From: AM-0621 sp964573505
GTDB lineage: Bacteria; Planctomycetota; Planctomycetia; Planctomycetales; Planctomycetaceae
Length of the DNA stretch: 64,000 bases
Assembly: GCA_964573505.1 (NCBI GenBank)
Contig: CAZNMS010000003.1
Coordinates: 4,558 to 68,557, forward strand
Reading direction: 5' to 3'
This document shows, piece after piece, positions 15,528 through 24,811 of the stretch. The translations under genes were made by a program, and so were the position numbers. Each line of letters opens with the position of its first letter. Within the stretch, counting starts at the first letter, position 1. The notes beneath the pieces were generated by a model. That model saw only the letters and a list, made by a program, of their open reading frames with translations. It did no database searches and was not told the DNA's origin.

Positions 15528-18500
15528 ATGCCGGTACCGTCTGATCCTCGGCGACATTCGCAGTCACAAAAATTACAGCAACCGCAACAGAGACCGCAGG
15601 ACGACGAGCAAACGATCGCGTCTGATTCCGCTTCGGTCGGTCCCGACGAACGGACGCTCGGCGATCAGACGATGGTTGACGGGACGATGCAGGCAGCGCC
15701 GGGCACGAGTCCTTCGCAGTCGTCTCAGCCAGTGCGGCATCAGCGGCATGACGATGATGCGGACGATGCAACGCTCGGCGATCAGACGTTTGCGGACCCG
15801 AGTCTCGCTCCGAATGCGGCAGCGTCGGGCGACGACGGGACGTTGATGGATGCGGGCCTTGCGGGTTCGATCGAGCCGCGCATTGAGTCCGACACTGACG
15901 CGACTCTTGTGTCCGAGGTCGAGCCGATCTCGAAGTCAAAGCCTTATGTCAGCGAGTCCTTCAACGACGACGCGACGCTTGCGAGTGTCGCTGATGGGCA
16001 CGCTGCTGCTGACGACGGCACGCTCGCAAATGATGTGAGCGCGGCGGCTGACAATGATCGCACTCAAGGCGCAGACGCGCCGAATGAACCGCCGCCGGAT
16101 GCGACTCTTCCCGGTCCGCATGCGCGAGCGGCAGCACCGACGGACGATCGAACGCTCGCTCAACCGGACGATGCCGATCCCGATTGCACTCAGATTCAAG
16201 CAACGGGCATGACTGAGCCGGATCGCGATCAGACGGTGCTAGAAGGCACCGGGGGAATCGCAGAGTCGTTTGACCCCGACGCAACTCAGATCTCGCAAAA
16301 TGACGGCAAAGGAGCGACGCAATCGTCGCAACGAAAGCCGCCGCGCAAGCCGGGCGTGCATGAGACGGCCGATCGCTGGGAGGCGACTCAGCGGTACTCG
16401 CTCGTTAGCAACTTTGCGCGCGGCGGACTCGGGCAGATATGGCTTGCGAATGACACTCGGCTGCGTCGCGAAGTGGCCTACAAAGAGATGCTGCCGGCGG
16501 GGCTCAAGAACCGCGCGGCGCTCGAACGCTTTCTGGAAGAAGCGCAGATCACCGGGCAGCTCGAACATCCCGGCATCATGCCGATCTACGACATCGGCTA
16601 TCAGCCGAACGGCGCGCCCTTCTATTCCATGAAGCTCGTGCGCGGTGAGACGTTCGAAAAGCACATCGCTGCTTATCACGAATCACCGAAGGACGATCCC
16701 GAGCGGCCGATCAAGTTCCGCAAGCTGCTGCGTCAGTTCATTGATATCTGCAACGCGCTGGCGTTCGCGCACGATCGCGGCGTGCTGCATCGAGACCTCA
16801 AGCCGCTCAACGTGATGATCGGTGCGTTCGGCGAAACGCTCGTGCTCGACTGGGGCCTCGCAAAAGTGATGGATCTCGCGAGCCCGGCGACTGACGATCA
16901 AGCGCCTGTCACAACAAGTACATCAAGTCTCGGAGAAGGCGACGCGACGCTCGTGCAAACCGAAGGACCGGTGACGCAGGTCAGTGTCGGGCAGAGTCAA
17001 ACGCACGGCGGAGCAACGGTCGGCGGCGGCACGCGCGGCGGCACAATGGCCGGCACTCGCAAGATGATCTTCACCGACGTCCGCTCGATCGGCAGTCAGA
17101 CGATGATGGGCTCGGTGATGGGTACTCCGGCTTACATGCCCCCCGAGCAAGCGACGGGAAAGCTCGATGAACTCGACCCGCGCAGCGACATCTATTCGCT
17201 CGGCGGCATCCTCTACAAACTGCTGACGAATCAGCAGCCGATCGAGAAAGGCAAGATTCAGGAAGTGCTCGATCGCGTTATCAACAACAAGATCATCCCG
17301 CCGCGCCAGCATGATCTGAGCATCCCCGCCGCACTGGCTGCGATCGCGATGAAGGCACTCGCGAAGCTGCGCGACGACCGCTACTCAAACGCGCTGCTGC
17401 TCGCTGCCGACGTCGAAGCATGGATGGCGGACGAGCCCGTTTCGTGCTTCGAAGATCCGCCATTGGTCAAAGCGCGGCGCTGGGTGAAGAAGCATCGCAC
17501 CGCCGTCACGACAACCGCCGCGATTGCCGGAGTCATCATCGTCGGCTCGATTGGCTCTGCATGGCTGAAAGCTGCAGAACTCAGTCGCCTGCGCAACGTC
17601 GCGCAAGTCGCGCTGCGCGATGCAGAGTCGTCGGCGAATCAGCGCGACTTCAAAGCCGCTCGGCAGACGCTGACGCAAGCGATTGGCCGCGTCGCCGATA
17701 AGGCCGAACTGAGCGACCTCAAGCAGACGCTCGAAAGTCAGATGTCGCTCTTCGAAGAACGGCGCGTCGATTCATTGAGACGCGATGCGGTCAGCAAGCT
17801 CGAAGCCGCCGAGACCGACATTGAACACGGTCGCTACGACGATGCTCGCGCTTCGCTGCTCGCGTTGCAGACGCTGCTCAATGAGGAAGCGGCGTTGAAG
17901 GAGCAGCTCGGCGTCACTCAGCAGCGCTTGCGGTTTGTGGAAGCTGCGATCGCCGAACGCGCGCAGATCGCTCATACGCAAAAGACCTTTGAGCAATTCC
18001 GGCGCGACGTCGACACCGTTCGTGCGCGAGGCAGCTTGCTCGAACTCGAAGACATCGACGACGACGCGAAGCAAGCACTTGCGAGCGGGCAAGTGGCACT
18101 CGCGGCCTTTGCTCTCGATCAAGCTGAGCCGCTCAAGGTCGCTCCGCAGCACTTCGATGCTGAGCAGTTTTGGGTCAAGCAGCACAAAGAACGCACCGGT
18201 CAAACTCCGCTCGAAGCGTTGCGGGAAGACGCCTTTGAGACGTTGCTGATCATGGCCGAGATGCACGTGACGCTCGCTCGAAATGCTGCAGCCGACGAAC
18301 AGAAAGCCGCTGCCGAGCAAGCTCTGAAGCGATTGGCACAAGCAGAAGCGATCGGGCTGAAGTCACTTTCGTTACATGCTCGGCGCTCGGACTATCTCAA
18401 GCTTGCTGATCAAGCCGCAGAAGCCGCGAAGTCACTCGCGATCGCTCAAGCGATGACCGCTGAATCGGCGCTCGACAACTTCATGCTCGGTGAATCACTG

Positions 18501-20021
18501 AGAAAGCAGCAGCGCTATCAAGAGGCACTCAGCTTCTACTTGAAGGCTCAGCAGCAAGACCCGGATCACTACTGGGTGCAGCACTGCACCGGGCTTTGCT
18601 ACCTGCAACTGAATCAATCGGTCGCGGCGGCAAGCTGCTTCTCGACGTGCCTCTCGCTGCGTCCGACGTTTGCATGGCCGCACATGCTGCGCGGCTTCGC
18701 GTATGCCGAGATGCGGGACTTCGACAGTGCCTATCGCGACTTCGATCAAGCACTCGTGCTCGACGGCAAGCTCTACAACGTCTTCATCAATCGCGGTGCG
18801 TCGTATCTCAAGCAGCAACGCTTTGAGGAAGCACTCAAAGACTTTCAAAAGGCTGCCGAGCTCAAGCCGGACGCTGCGAAGCCGTTGATCAACATTGCCG
18901 TCGTGCATCGCGAGCACGCTCGGCGCTTGATCGAAGAGCCCGAAGCATTCGATGCGGCGGCCACTCCGCAGCAAGTCGCGCAACGTCGCGTCATGCGCGA
19001 AGCGGAGATCGGCAAACGGCTCGATCTCGCACTCGCAGCACTTGCGAGTGCTGCTGAAGCCGAGCGTGCTCCCGCTCATCCCGCGATTCATCAACTGCGA
19101 GCGTCGATCTTCGAAATGCAGACGAACGACCCGCTCGCGATCGAAGCCTTTCAACGACACATCAAGCTCGAACGAGAGCCCGACCGATTGGCGAACAGTC
19201 ACAACTCGCTCGGCAAGCTTTACTCGCGGCAGCGCGAATTCATGAAGGCACTCGACGCTTTCACCGCTGCAAACAAGCTGCAGCCGAAGCGAGCGGACGT
19301 CGTCTATCAACTCGGTGAAACGCATCTGCAACTCGGCAACTTCGACGCTGCGATCAAGTCGTTTCAGCAGTTTCAGAAGATGGTCAATCTGACGATCGAA
19401 GATCAGATCACGAATCCGGAACTGCTCTACTCGGGCATTGCGACGGCGTATGACGCGCTCGGCAAGAAGAACGAAGCGATCGAGTACTACACACTGGCGC
19501 TCGTCTTCGATCGTTCGCAGGCAGTGCCGCTGACAAAGCGCGGATGGAGCTACGTCACGCAAGCCAATCGGCTCGCTCAGAAGGACTTCGAAGAAGCAAC
19601 GCAGCTCAATCCCGACAACGCCGATTCATGGACCGGACTGGCTTACGTTCAAGCGAGTACCGGCGCGTTGAAGGAGTCGCTCGCGAACGCGCAACGAGCT
19701 GCTCAGCTCGCGGTGAAGCAAGCGAATGATCCGGCGATCGGAGTCAAAGCATGGCCGCTCTTTTTCAACGTCGCTGAGGTCTACGGTCGCTGTCATCAAC
19801 GCTTGAAGCTGATCGGTGCTCCGGCAGAAGCCGACTTCAAACTGGCCGAGCAAATGGGACTGCAACTGCTGAAGCTGACCCTGCAAGTCACTGCGAAGGA
19901 ACCCGACGCAACCGCGCGAGAGAAACTCATCCGCGCGATCTCAGGCGCAATGGAAAGCAGTGACGATCTGAAGTCCCTGCGTGAAACATCGGCCTATGCG
20001 GAAGCCTTCAAGAAGCAGTGA
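15528..20021 (+). CDS. Transmembrane Ser/Thr protein kinase with Asp/Thr-repeat N-terminus and TPR C-terminus
   Basis: PknB-type Hanks kinase of 1497 residues. Residues about 25-260 are low complexity with about 13 Asp-Thr motifs (DERTLGDQT, DDATLGDQT, DDGTLMD, DDATLAS, DDRTLAQ, DPDATQIS). The kinase domain runs from about 290 to 635: glycine loop ARGGLGQIW, Lys in VAYKEML, HRDLKPLNVM at about 421, DWGLAK in place of DFG at about 442, and GTPAYMPPEQA at about 530. An insertion lengthens the activation segment to about 90 residues. A transmembrane helix at about 660-682 (AAIAGVIIVGSIGSAWL) is followed by coiled coil and TPR repeats (about 985-1400). Kinase-TPR fusions are a planctomycete hallmark. 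With the kinase N-terminal to one membrane helix, the TPR part should lie outside the cytoplasm. Substrates are unknown. Confidence 0.93.
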   Translation: MPVPSDPRRHSQSQKLQQPQQRPQDDEQTIASDSASVGPDERTLGDQTMVDGTMQAAPGTSPSQSSQPVRHQRHDDDADDATLGDQTFADPSLAPNAAASGDDGTLMDAGLAGSIEPRIESDTDATLVSEVEPISKSKPYVSESFNDDATLASVADGHAAADDGTLANDVSAAADNDRTQGADAPNEPPPDATLPGPHARAAAPTDDRTLAQPDDADPDCTQIQATGMTEPDRDQTVLEGTGGIAESFDPDATQISQNDGKGATQSSQRKPPRKPGVHETADRWEATQRYSLVSNFARGGLGQIWLANDTRLRREVAYKEMLPAGLKNRAALERFLEEAQITGQLEHPGIMPIYDIGYQPNGAPFYSMKLVRGETFEKHIAAYHESPKDDPERPIKFRKLLRQFIDICNALAFAHDRGVLHRDLKPLNVMIGAFGETLVLDWGLAKVMDLASPATDDQAPVTTSTSSLGEGDATLVQTEGPVTQVSVGQSQTHGGATVGGGTRGGTMAGTRKMIFTDVRSIGSQTMMGSVMGTPAYMPPEQATGKLDELDPRSDIYSLGGILYKLLTNQQPIEKGKIQEVLDRVINNKIIPPRQHDLSIPAALAAIAMKALAKLRDDRYSNALLLAADVEAWMADEPVSCFEDPPLVKARRWVKKHRTAVTTTAAIAGVIIVGSIGSAWLKAAELSRLRNVAQVALRDAESSANQRDFKAARQTLTQAIGRVADKAELSDLKQTLESQMSLFEERRVDSLRRDAVSKLEAAETDIEHGRYDDARASLLALQTLLNEEAALKEQLGVTQQRLRFVEAAIAERAQIAHTQKTFEQFRRDVDTVRARGSLLELEDIDDDAKQALASGQVALAAFALDQAEPLKVAPQHFDAEQFWVKQHKERTGQTPLEALREDAFETLLIMAEMHVTLARNAAADEQKAAAEQALKRLAQAEAIGLKSLSLHARRSDYLKLADQAAEAAKSLAIAQAMTAESALDNFMLGESLRKQQRYQEALSFYLKAQQQDPDHYWVQHCTGLCYLQLNQSVAAASCFSTCLSLRPTFAWPHMLRGFAYAEMRDFDSAYRDFDQALVLDGKLYNVFINRGASYLKQQRFEEALKDFQKAAELKPDAAKPLINIAVVHREHARRLIEEPEAFDAAATPQQVAQRRVMREAEIGKRLDLALAALASAAEAERAPAHPAIHQLRASIFEMQTNDPLAIEAFQRHIKLEREPDRLANSHNSLGKLYSRQREFMKALDAFTAANKLQPKRADVVYQLGETHLQLGNFDAAIKSFQQFQKMVNLTIEDQITNPELLYSGIATAYDALGKKNEAIEYYTLALVFDRSQAVPLTKRGWSYVTQANRLAQKDFEEATQLNPDNADSWTGLAYVQASTGALKESLANAQRAAQLAVKQANDPAIGVKAWPLFFNVAEVYGRCHQRLKLIGAPAEADFKLAEQMGLQLLKLTLQVTAKEPDATAREKLIRAISGAMESSDDLKSLRETSAYAEAFKKQ

Positions 20022-20050
20022 TCGGAACCCGCCGCAGCCCGAGAGGACTC

Positions 20051-20107
20051 GTAGCATGGACGCCTACGTCCGTGCGAGTCGCTCTCGGACGTCGGCGTCC
20101 GAGCTAC
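20051..20107. repeat. 57-bp palindromic element with GTAGC/GCTAC ends
   Basis: The sequence begins GTAGCATGGACGCCTACGTC and ends GACGTCGGCGTCCGAGCTAC; its two halves are near-complementary. A relative with about 20 extra bases in the middle lies at 58359-58430. It fills the short convergent gap between the kinase gene and ruvB and could double as a bidirectional transcription stop. Confidence 0.7.
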
Positions 20108-20172
20108 AGCGACACAATCGAGAGATTCGCGCACGACGTGCGAATTGGTGCCGAACTGCGAAGCGCGGCTCT

Positions 20173-21264
20173 TCAGAACAACTGCCCCGGAGCACGTTGC
20201 TCAGCCGGCTGAAGTCCGAGATGCGTTAAGGCGTCGGCAGTGATGATGCGACCGCGCGATGTGCGCTGAATGAAGCCCAGTCGGAGTAAGAATGGTTCCA
20301 CTTCGTCTTCGAGTGTGTCGGTCGGCATGTTGAGGCTATGCGCGATCGACTGAATGCCGGCGGGGCCTCCGGCGAAGACGCGCATGAGCGTCTTCAAGTA
20401 CTTGCGATCTTGCTCGTCCAGTCCGAGCGGATCCACTTCTTGCATCGTCAGCGCGTCTTGCGCGACGGCGAGAGTGATGTGCCCCTTCGCTTTGACGATC
20501 GCGAAGTCACGCACCCAGTGCAGCAAGTTGTTCGCGATACGCGGAGTCCCGCGCGCACGACGCGCGATCTCGAAAGCCGCATCCGGGTCAATCTGTGCCT
20601 TCAGCTTCCCGGAGTTCTTCGTGACGATCGTTTGCAGTTCTTCGACGGTGTAGAAGTCGAGATGCAGTCGATTCACGAAGCGATCACGCAACGGCGCCGT
20701 CAGCATGCCACTGCGAGTCGTCGCCCCAATCACCGTGAACGGCTCGAGCGGCATGTTGATCGTTCGCGCGTTGAGCCCTTCTCCCAATGTGATGTCGACG
20801 CGGAAGTCCTCCATCACCGGATAGATGAACTCCTCGACGGTCGGCGGCAGACGATGAATCTCGTCGATGAAGAGAATGCCGCCCTTCGGTTGATTGGTCA
20901 GATAAGGCAGCAAGTCCTTCGGCGCGGTCAGCACGGGCCCCGAAGTGATCTGCACATCAACGCCGAGTTCCTTCGGGATAACGGTCGCAAACGTTGTCTT
21001 GCCGAGCCCCGGCGGTCCGTCGAACAACAGATGCCCGAGCGGCTCTTTGCGCATGCGCGCGGCATCAATGAGGATCTGCAGACGTTCGACAACTTTCTTC
21101 TGCCCGACGACATCGACCAATCGCTGCGGACGAAGTTGCTCGTCGTAGCTTTGATCGTTCATGTCGAGACTGCCGGACGTATTCAACGCCCCGATGTCCG
21201 CTCCGCGTTGAGCGTCTTCATCGTCGTCGTTGTCGTCGCCTCGAATGACGGTCGTGCGTGCCAT
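20173..21264 (-). CDS. ruvB: RuvB Holliday junction branch-migration ATPase
   Basis: Hexameric AAA+ motor that, with RuvA, moves Holliday junctions during recombinational repair. It has 363 residues. Walker A is GPPGLGKTTFA, Walker B is LFIDEIHRL, sensor 1 lies in FTVIGATTRSGML, and the arginine-bearing PLRDRF follows. The C-terminal winged helix contains EDEVEPFLLRLGFIQRTSRG, as in RuvB proteins. Oddity: about 35 N-terminal residues are acidic (RGDDNDDDEDAQRGADIG) and precede the usual RuvB start. RuvA and RuvC are not in the window. The next gene upstream on the same strand is yebC, which often lies near ruv genes in bacteria; here a 380-bp inverted-repeat spacer separates them. Confidence 0.97.
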   Translation of the reverse strand: MARTTVIRGDDNDDDEDAQRGADIGALNTSGSLDMNDQSYDEQLRPQRLVDVVGQKKVVERLQILIDAARMRKEPLGHLLFDGPPGLGKTTFATVIPKELGVDVQITSGPVLTAPKDLLPYLTNQPKGGILFIDEIHRLPPTVEEFIYPVMEDFRVDITLGEGLNARTINMPLEPFTVIGATTRSGMLTAPLRDRFVNRLHLDFYTVEELQTIVTKNSGKLKAQIDPDAAFEIARRARGTPRIANNLLHWVRDFAIVKAKGHITLAVAQDALTMQEVDPLGLDEQDRKYLKTLMRVFAGGPAGIQSIAHSLNMPTDTLEDEVEPFLLRLGFIQRTSRGRIITADALTHLGLQPAEQRAPGQLF

Positions 21265-21355
21265 GAAAGCTGATTTCAGTGAGGGAGTGGAATTAAAACG
21301 ACACGCAGAGCGACAGCATTAACGAACTCGAAACATCGGACTGACTTGCCGTCTT

Positions 21356-21620
21356 CCTTTTGGAGTGCGGTGATTCATCACCGCTTTCCTATTCGGCGGA
21401 GCCGTCTTTATCTGTCGCCCGAGTTGAATTGAGTGTTTAACGGCAAGCCGAAGGCGACGGCGTCAGGCTTGATGGCAAGCCGATCGAACACCGTCGCCTT
21501 CGGCTTGCCGTTAAACAAGAAAGCTTCAATCCGCGCTTGATTGGCACATCTCGTCCTCGTGCAAAAAAGAGCGGCTTCGCCGCAGATGGAAAACGGCGAT
21601 GAATCGCCGTACTCCAAAAT
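21356..21620. repeat. 265-bp nested inverted-repeat element between ruvB and yebC
   Basis: Outer arms of about 52 bases pair at roughly 80 percent: the left begins TTTTGGAGTGCGGTGATTCA at 21356, and the right ends GAATCGCCGTACTCCAAAA near 21620. Inside are 26-base arms that are perfectly complementary: 21435-21460 (GTTTAACGGCAAGCCGAAGG then CGACGG) and 21491-21516, with a 30-base centre. Each outer arm also holds its own palindrome (GGTGATTCATCACC, GGCGATGAATCGCC). No coding sequence is inside, so it resembles a MITE-like or composite REP element. Confidence 0.8.
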
Positions 21621-21645
21621 GGCGCGACCTCACGACGAAGCTCTC

Positions 21646-22395
21646 TTATCCCGACATCTCAGCGAGCAGTTCATCCGGCAGGTTCATGTTCGTCACGACG
21701 GCTTGCACATCGTCGTTGTCTTCGAGTGCATCAACGAGCTTCAGCACCGCTCGCGCGGCATCGACGTCGAGATCAACGTTTTGATTCGCCATGCGACCGA
21801 CATCAGCCGCTTCGATCGGAATGTGCGCGTTCCTCAACGCCTCATTGACCACTTGAAACACATCGGGCTTGCAGAGCACTTCGAATGTGTCGCCGTCCGC
21901 TCGAACGTCGTCCGCACCGGCATCGAGTGCGACTTCGAGCAGCCGATCCTCTTCGACGTTCTTTGCCGAGACGACGATGAGCCCTTTGCGTTCAAACATC
22001 CATGCGACGCAGCCGGTCGCTCCGAGATTGCCCCCCGCGACTTCGAAGATCTTGCGAACTTCACCGGCGGTGCGATTGCGATTGTCAGTGAGGATGTCGC
22101 ACAGCATCGCGACGCCGTGCGGGCCGTAGCCTTCGTAAAGGATGTCTTCAAAGCCGTCGCCGCCGCCTTCGCCCGAGCCCTTCTTCACCGCTCGGTCGAT
22201 GTTCTCTTTCGGCATGCTGTTTTGTTTGGCCTTCTCGATCGCATATCGCAGCGCCAAGTTGGTCGAGATATCCGCACCGCCAGTCCGTGCGGCGACCATG
22301 ATCAAACGGCTGAGCTTGCCGAACAGCTTGCCCTTCTTCTTATCTGCGATGCCCTTCTTGATCGCGATGTTCGCCCAGTGGGAATGCCCTGCCAT
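21646..22395 (-). CDS. yebC: YebC/PmpR/TACO1-family protein
   Basis: Conserved cytoplasmic protein of 249 residues, full length for the family. The N-terminal hallmark MAGHSHWANIAIKKG is intact, followed by SRLIMVAARTGGADISTNL, a long positively charged helical domain, and YEGYGPHGVAMLCDILTDNR of the central domain. Older work describes the family as transcriptional regulators; mitochondrial TACO1 and recent bacterial work point to a translation factor that helps ribosomes through difficult sequences such as proline runs. The start is supported by GAGG 8 nt upstream of the ATG. It is on the same strand as ruvB, but the intervening inverted-repeat element argues for separate transcripts. Confidence 0.95.
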   Translation of the reverse strand: MAGHSHWANIAIKKGIADKKKGKLFGKLSRLIMVAARTGGADISTNLALRYAIEKAKQNSMPKENIDRAVKKGSGEGGGDGFEDILYEGYGPHGVAMLCDILTDNRNRTAGEVRKIFEVAGGNLGATGCVAWMFERKGLIVVSAKNVEEDRLLEVALDAGADDVRADGDTFEVLCKPDVFQVVNEALRNAHIPIEAADVGRMANQNVDLDVDAARAVLKLVDALEDNDDVQAVVTNMNLPDELLAEMSG

Positions 22396-22491
22396 TGAAA
22401 ATGCCTCTTCGGTGTTCGTCGTGATGTTCGGTTTGCAGTCTTACGGCGTTTCGATCGTCGCTGCCCGACCGGGCTGAGAACTCAATCGCGC

Positions 22492-22558
22492 GGTAGCCGA
22501 AATCGTCAGATTTCGGGGCGCAGCGACTGGGTCCGAAGTCTCACGACTTCGGCTACGG
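22492..22558. repeat. GTAGC...GCTAC palindromic element upstream of yebC
   Basis: A 67-bp element begins GGTAGCCGAAATCGTCAG and ends ACGACTTCGGCTACGG, with two hairpins (CCGAAATCGTCAGATTTCGG and CCGAAGTCTCACGACTTCGG). It is nearly identical in plan and length to the copy inside the glycosyltransferase gene at 11030-11097 and related to 4575-4640. It lies between the TPR gene and yebC. Confidence 0.8.
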
Positions 22559-22582
22559 AACGCCCCGGCGATGTAATCCGTC

Positions 22583-24811
22583 TTACTTCGCTTCCGGCTT
22601 ATGCAGTTCGAGCTTTTCCATCAGCTTCTTCCGCAGCTTCTCGTCGCCATTAGGTTCGTCCTTCGACGTCTTGAGTGCCTTCTCCCAAGAAGCCCGCGCC
22701 TTCGCGACGTCCTTGAGTTGCAACTGCACGTCGCCGAGGTGATCCCACAAAGTGGCGTCGGTCTCACCGCGATTCGTGTCGCACGCTTTCTCTAAGTACG
22801 TCTTCGCTTCTTCGTGCTTGCCGAGTTTGAAGAGCACCCATCCCATGCTGTCGAGATAGGCCGCATTCTTCGGCTCAGCCTTCACGGCCTTTTCGATCAT
22901 GCTCCGCGCCTTCTCAAGATTCTTGCCTTGATCGGCATAGAGGTATCCGAGGTCGTTATTCACGCCGGGATCATCGGGATGCTCAGCGAGATACGCTTCG
23001 AGCACCTCTTCGCCCTTCTTCAGATCGCCGAGCTGCACATAGACGTTCGACAAACTCATCCGTGCTTGATTGATGACGTCGCCGCCGTCGGGATGTCGCT
23101 TGATGAGGTCTTCGAACGCTTCCTTCGCCGCTTCCCACTTGTGTGCGAAGTAATGCACCCGAGCAATCTCCATCAGCACGATCGGATGATCGGGATTGAT
23201 CTTCTTCAGCTCGTTCGCGGTTGCGATCGCGTCTTCGTACTTGCCCGCGATCGACTGCACGCGAGCCAGTCGCACGATCATGTCGGGACGACTGCGTTGC
23301 ACGAGCGGATCTTCGAGCGCGGCTTTGTAGACAGTGATCGCTTCGTCGTAGCGCTTCGCTCCTGACAGCACTGCTCCCTTACCGCCGTAGATGCGCTCTG
23401 CGGCGGCGCGATTCGCCTTCAGCGCGATGTCATAGAGTTCGATCGCCGCATCGACCTTTTCATTCGAGCCCGCGATCGTCGCGAGCACAAAGGCGGCGCT
23501 GAAGTGCTCTTTGCGCGTGCCGTCCTTCGTGCGTTCCTTCATGGCCGCGAGCAGCGCATCGAAGAGAGCGGCGTCCTTTGAGACCGCTTCTATCTCGTCT
23601 TCAAACTGTTGAGCGATCTGCTGCTCTTGCTCGTTATTACGCTCGAAGGCTTTCGCCAAATTGTCGAGCAACTCGGCCGCTTTCTTCTGAGTGCGATAGA
23701 TCTTCGCGAGCCCGAGATAAGCCTCAGTCGAGATGCTGTCTTCGAGCGACTTGCGATAGATCGCTTCGGCCTTATCGAGTTCCTTTGCGGTCACAAAAGC
23801 ATCCGCGAGGAAGAACTGCAGGTCCTTATTCCGCGCGTCCTTAGCCGCAAGCTCTTGCAGCTTCGCAATCAGAGTGTCGCCCTTGCCGAGCTTGTCGAGG
23901 ATGCTTGCCAACAATTGGTACGGAGCACGGCCGCGCTTCAGTTGAGCAGCGAAGAAGACATCGAGTTGCTCGAGCGCCTTCTGATGATCTCCCTTTTCGT
24001 GATAGACCTGAGCCAACAAGAAGTTGACCGGTCCCGCTTTGCGACCTCGATCCTTAGCCGCCATCTCAAGAGCAGTGACTGCTTTGTCCGGTCGCTTCGC
24101 GCGAATGAAGGTTGCTCCGATCTCCTCATAAGACGTCGCGCGGTTCTTCACGAGTTCTTGCCGCGCCTGCGAGTTCAGCCCGAAGTCCGACGGCTTAATC
24201 ATCGCGGCCAAGATCACTTCGAAGTGATCAGCGGCTTTATCGAACTCGCCCATCATGTTGTAGATGATGCCGAGATCCCGATTGAGCATCACATAGTTGC
24301 CCGACTTCTTATCGAGCTTCGGCGACTTCAACGCTTGTTCGAGATACTTGATGGCCTCGGCGCCTTTGTTTTCACGCAGGAACTCAATGGCCAATTGCCG
24401 GAGCAAGTCGACGTCTTCCGGGTCGAGCTCAACGGCCTTCCGCGCGTTCTCCATTACCTTCAGCGTATCGCCTAAGTGCATCGCGGCTTCGACGACCGAG
24501 CGATAGATCTGCGGATTGGTCGGGTCGAGCTTCTTCGCTTCCTCAAACGCATTGAGGGCCTTGCGATATTGCTCGCGCTGCAGATGCACTTGCCCGGCCA
24601 TGAACCATGCATGCGATTCGAGCTTCTGCTGCTGCTCGGGCGAGCGTTGTTTGACGGGATCGAAAGGAGCGACTTCGTCCTCACCGATCTGCTGCGGAAG
24701 AACGATCTTCGGCGCCGGCTTCTCAGTAGCGGGCTTTTGATCTTGAGCCAGTCCCGGCGCACTGAGTGCGACCCAGCTCGCCAATGACACTCCCAGCAGC
24801 ATCCGTTTCAT
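22583..24811 (-). CDS. Secreted tetratricopeptide-repeat protein
   Basis: TPR protein of 742 residues with an export signal: MKRMLLGVSLASWVALSAPG, with a likely cut after GLAQ. The mature N-terminus is Lys/Pro-rich; from about residue 65 to the end it is made of consecutive 34-residue TPR-type helix pairs. Examples are FMAGQVHLQREQYRKALNAF, VELDPEDVDLLRQLAIEFL, and near the C-terminus LGYLYADQGKNLEKARSMIE and MGWVLFKLGKHEEAKTYLEK. Such proteins act as assembly scaffolds in the periplasm or at a membrane; no enzymatic domain is visible. GGGAG lies 8 nt before the start. It stands alone downstream of a long divergent spacer to the giant gene. A link to surface-protein export is possible from position, but nothing in the sequence proves it. 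Confidence 0.88.
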   Translation of the reverse strand: MKRMLLGVSLASWVALSAPGLAQDQKPATEKPAPKIVLPQQIGEDEVAPFDPVKQRSPEQQQKLESHAWFMAGQVHLQREQYRKALNAFEEAKKLDPTNPQIYRSVVEAAMHLGDTLKVMENARKAVELDPEDVDLLRQLAIEFLRENKGAEAIKYLEQALKSPKLDKKSGNYVMLNRDLGIIYNMMGEFDKAADHFEVILAAMIKPSDFGLNSQARQELVKNRATSYEEIGATFIRAKRPDKAVTALEMAAKDRGRKAGPVNFLLAQVYHEKGDHQKALEQLDVFFAAQLKRGRAPYQLLASILDKLGKGDTLIAKLQELAAKDARNKDLQFFLADAFVTAKELDKAEAIYRKSLEDSISTEAYLGLAKIYRTQKKAAELLDNLAKAFERNNEQEQQIAQQFEDEIEAVSKDAALFDALLAAMKERTKDGTRKEHFSAAFVLATIAGSNEKVDAAIELYDIALKANRAAAERIYGGKGAVLSGAKRYDEAITVYKAALEDPLVQRSRPDMIVRLARVQSIAGKYEDAIATANELKKINPDHPIVLMEIARVHYFAHKWEAAKEAFEDLIKRHPDGGDVINQARMSLSNVYVQLGDLKKGEEVLEAYLAEHPDDPGVNNDLGYLYADQGKNLEKARSMIEKAVKAEPKNAAYLDSMGWVLFKLGKHEEAKTYLEKACDTNRGETDATLWDHLGDVQLQLKDVAKARASWEKALKTSKDEPNGDEKLRKKLMEKLELHKPEAK

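Noticed and set aside
18495..19562. 355-codon minus-strand frame inside the kinase gene
   Set aside because: Antisense of the TPR region; codon pattern is the complement of the real gene and the protein is Arg/Cys-rich without family features.
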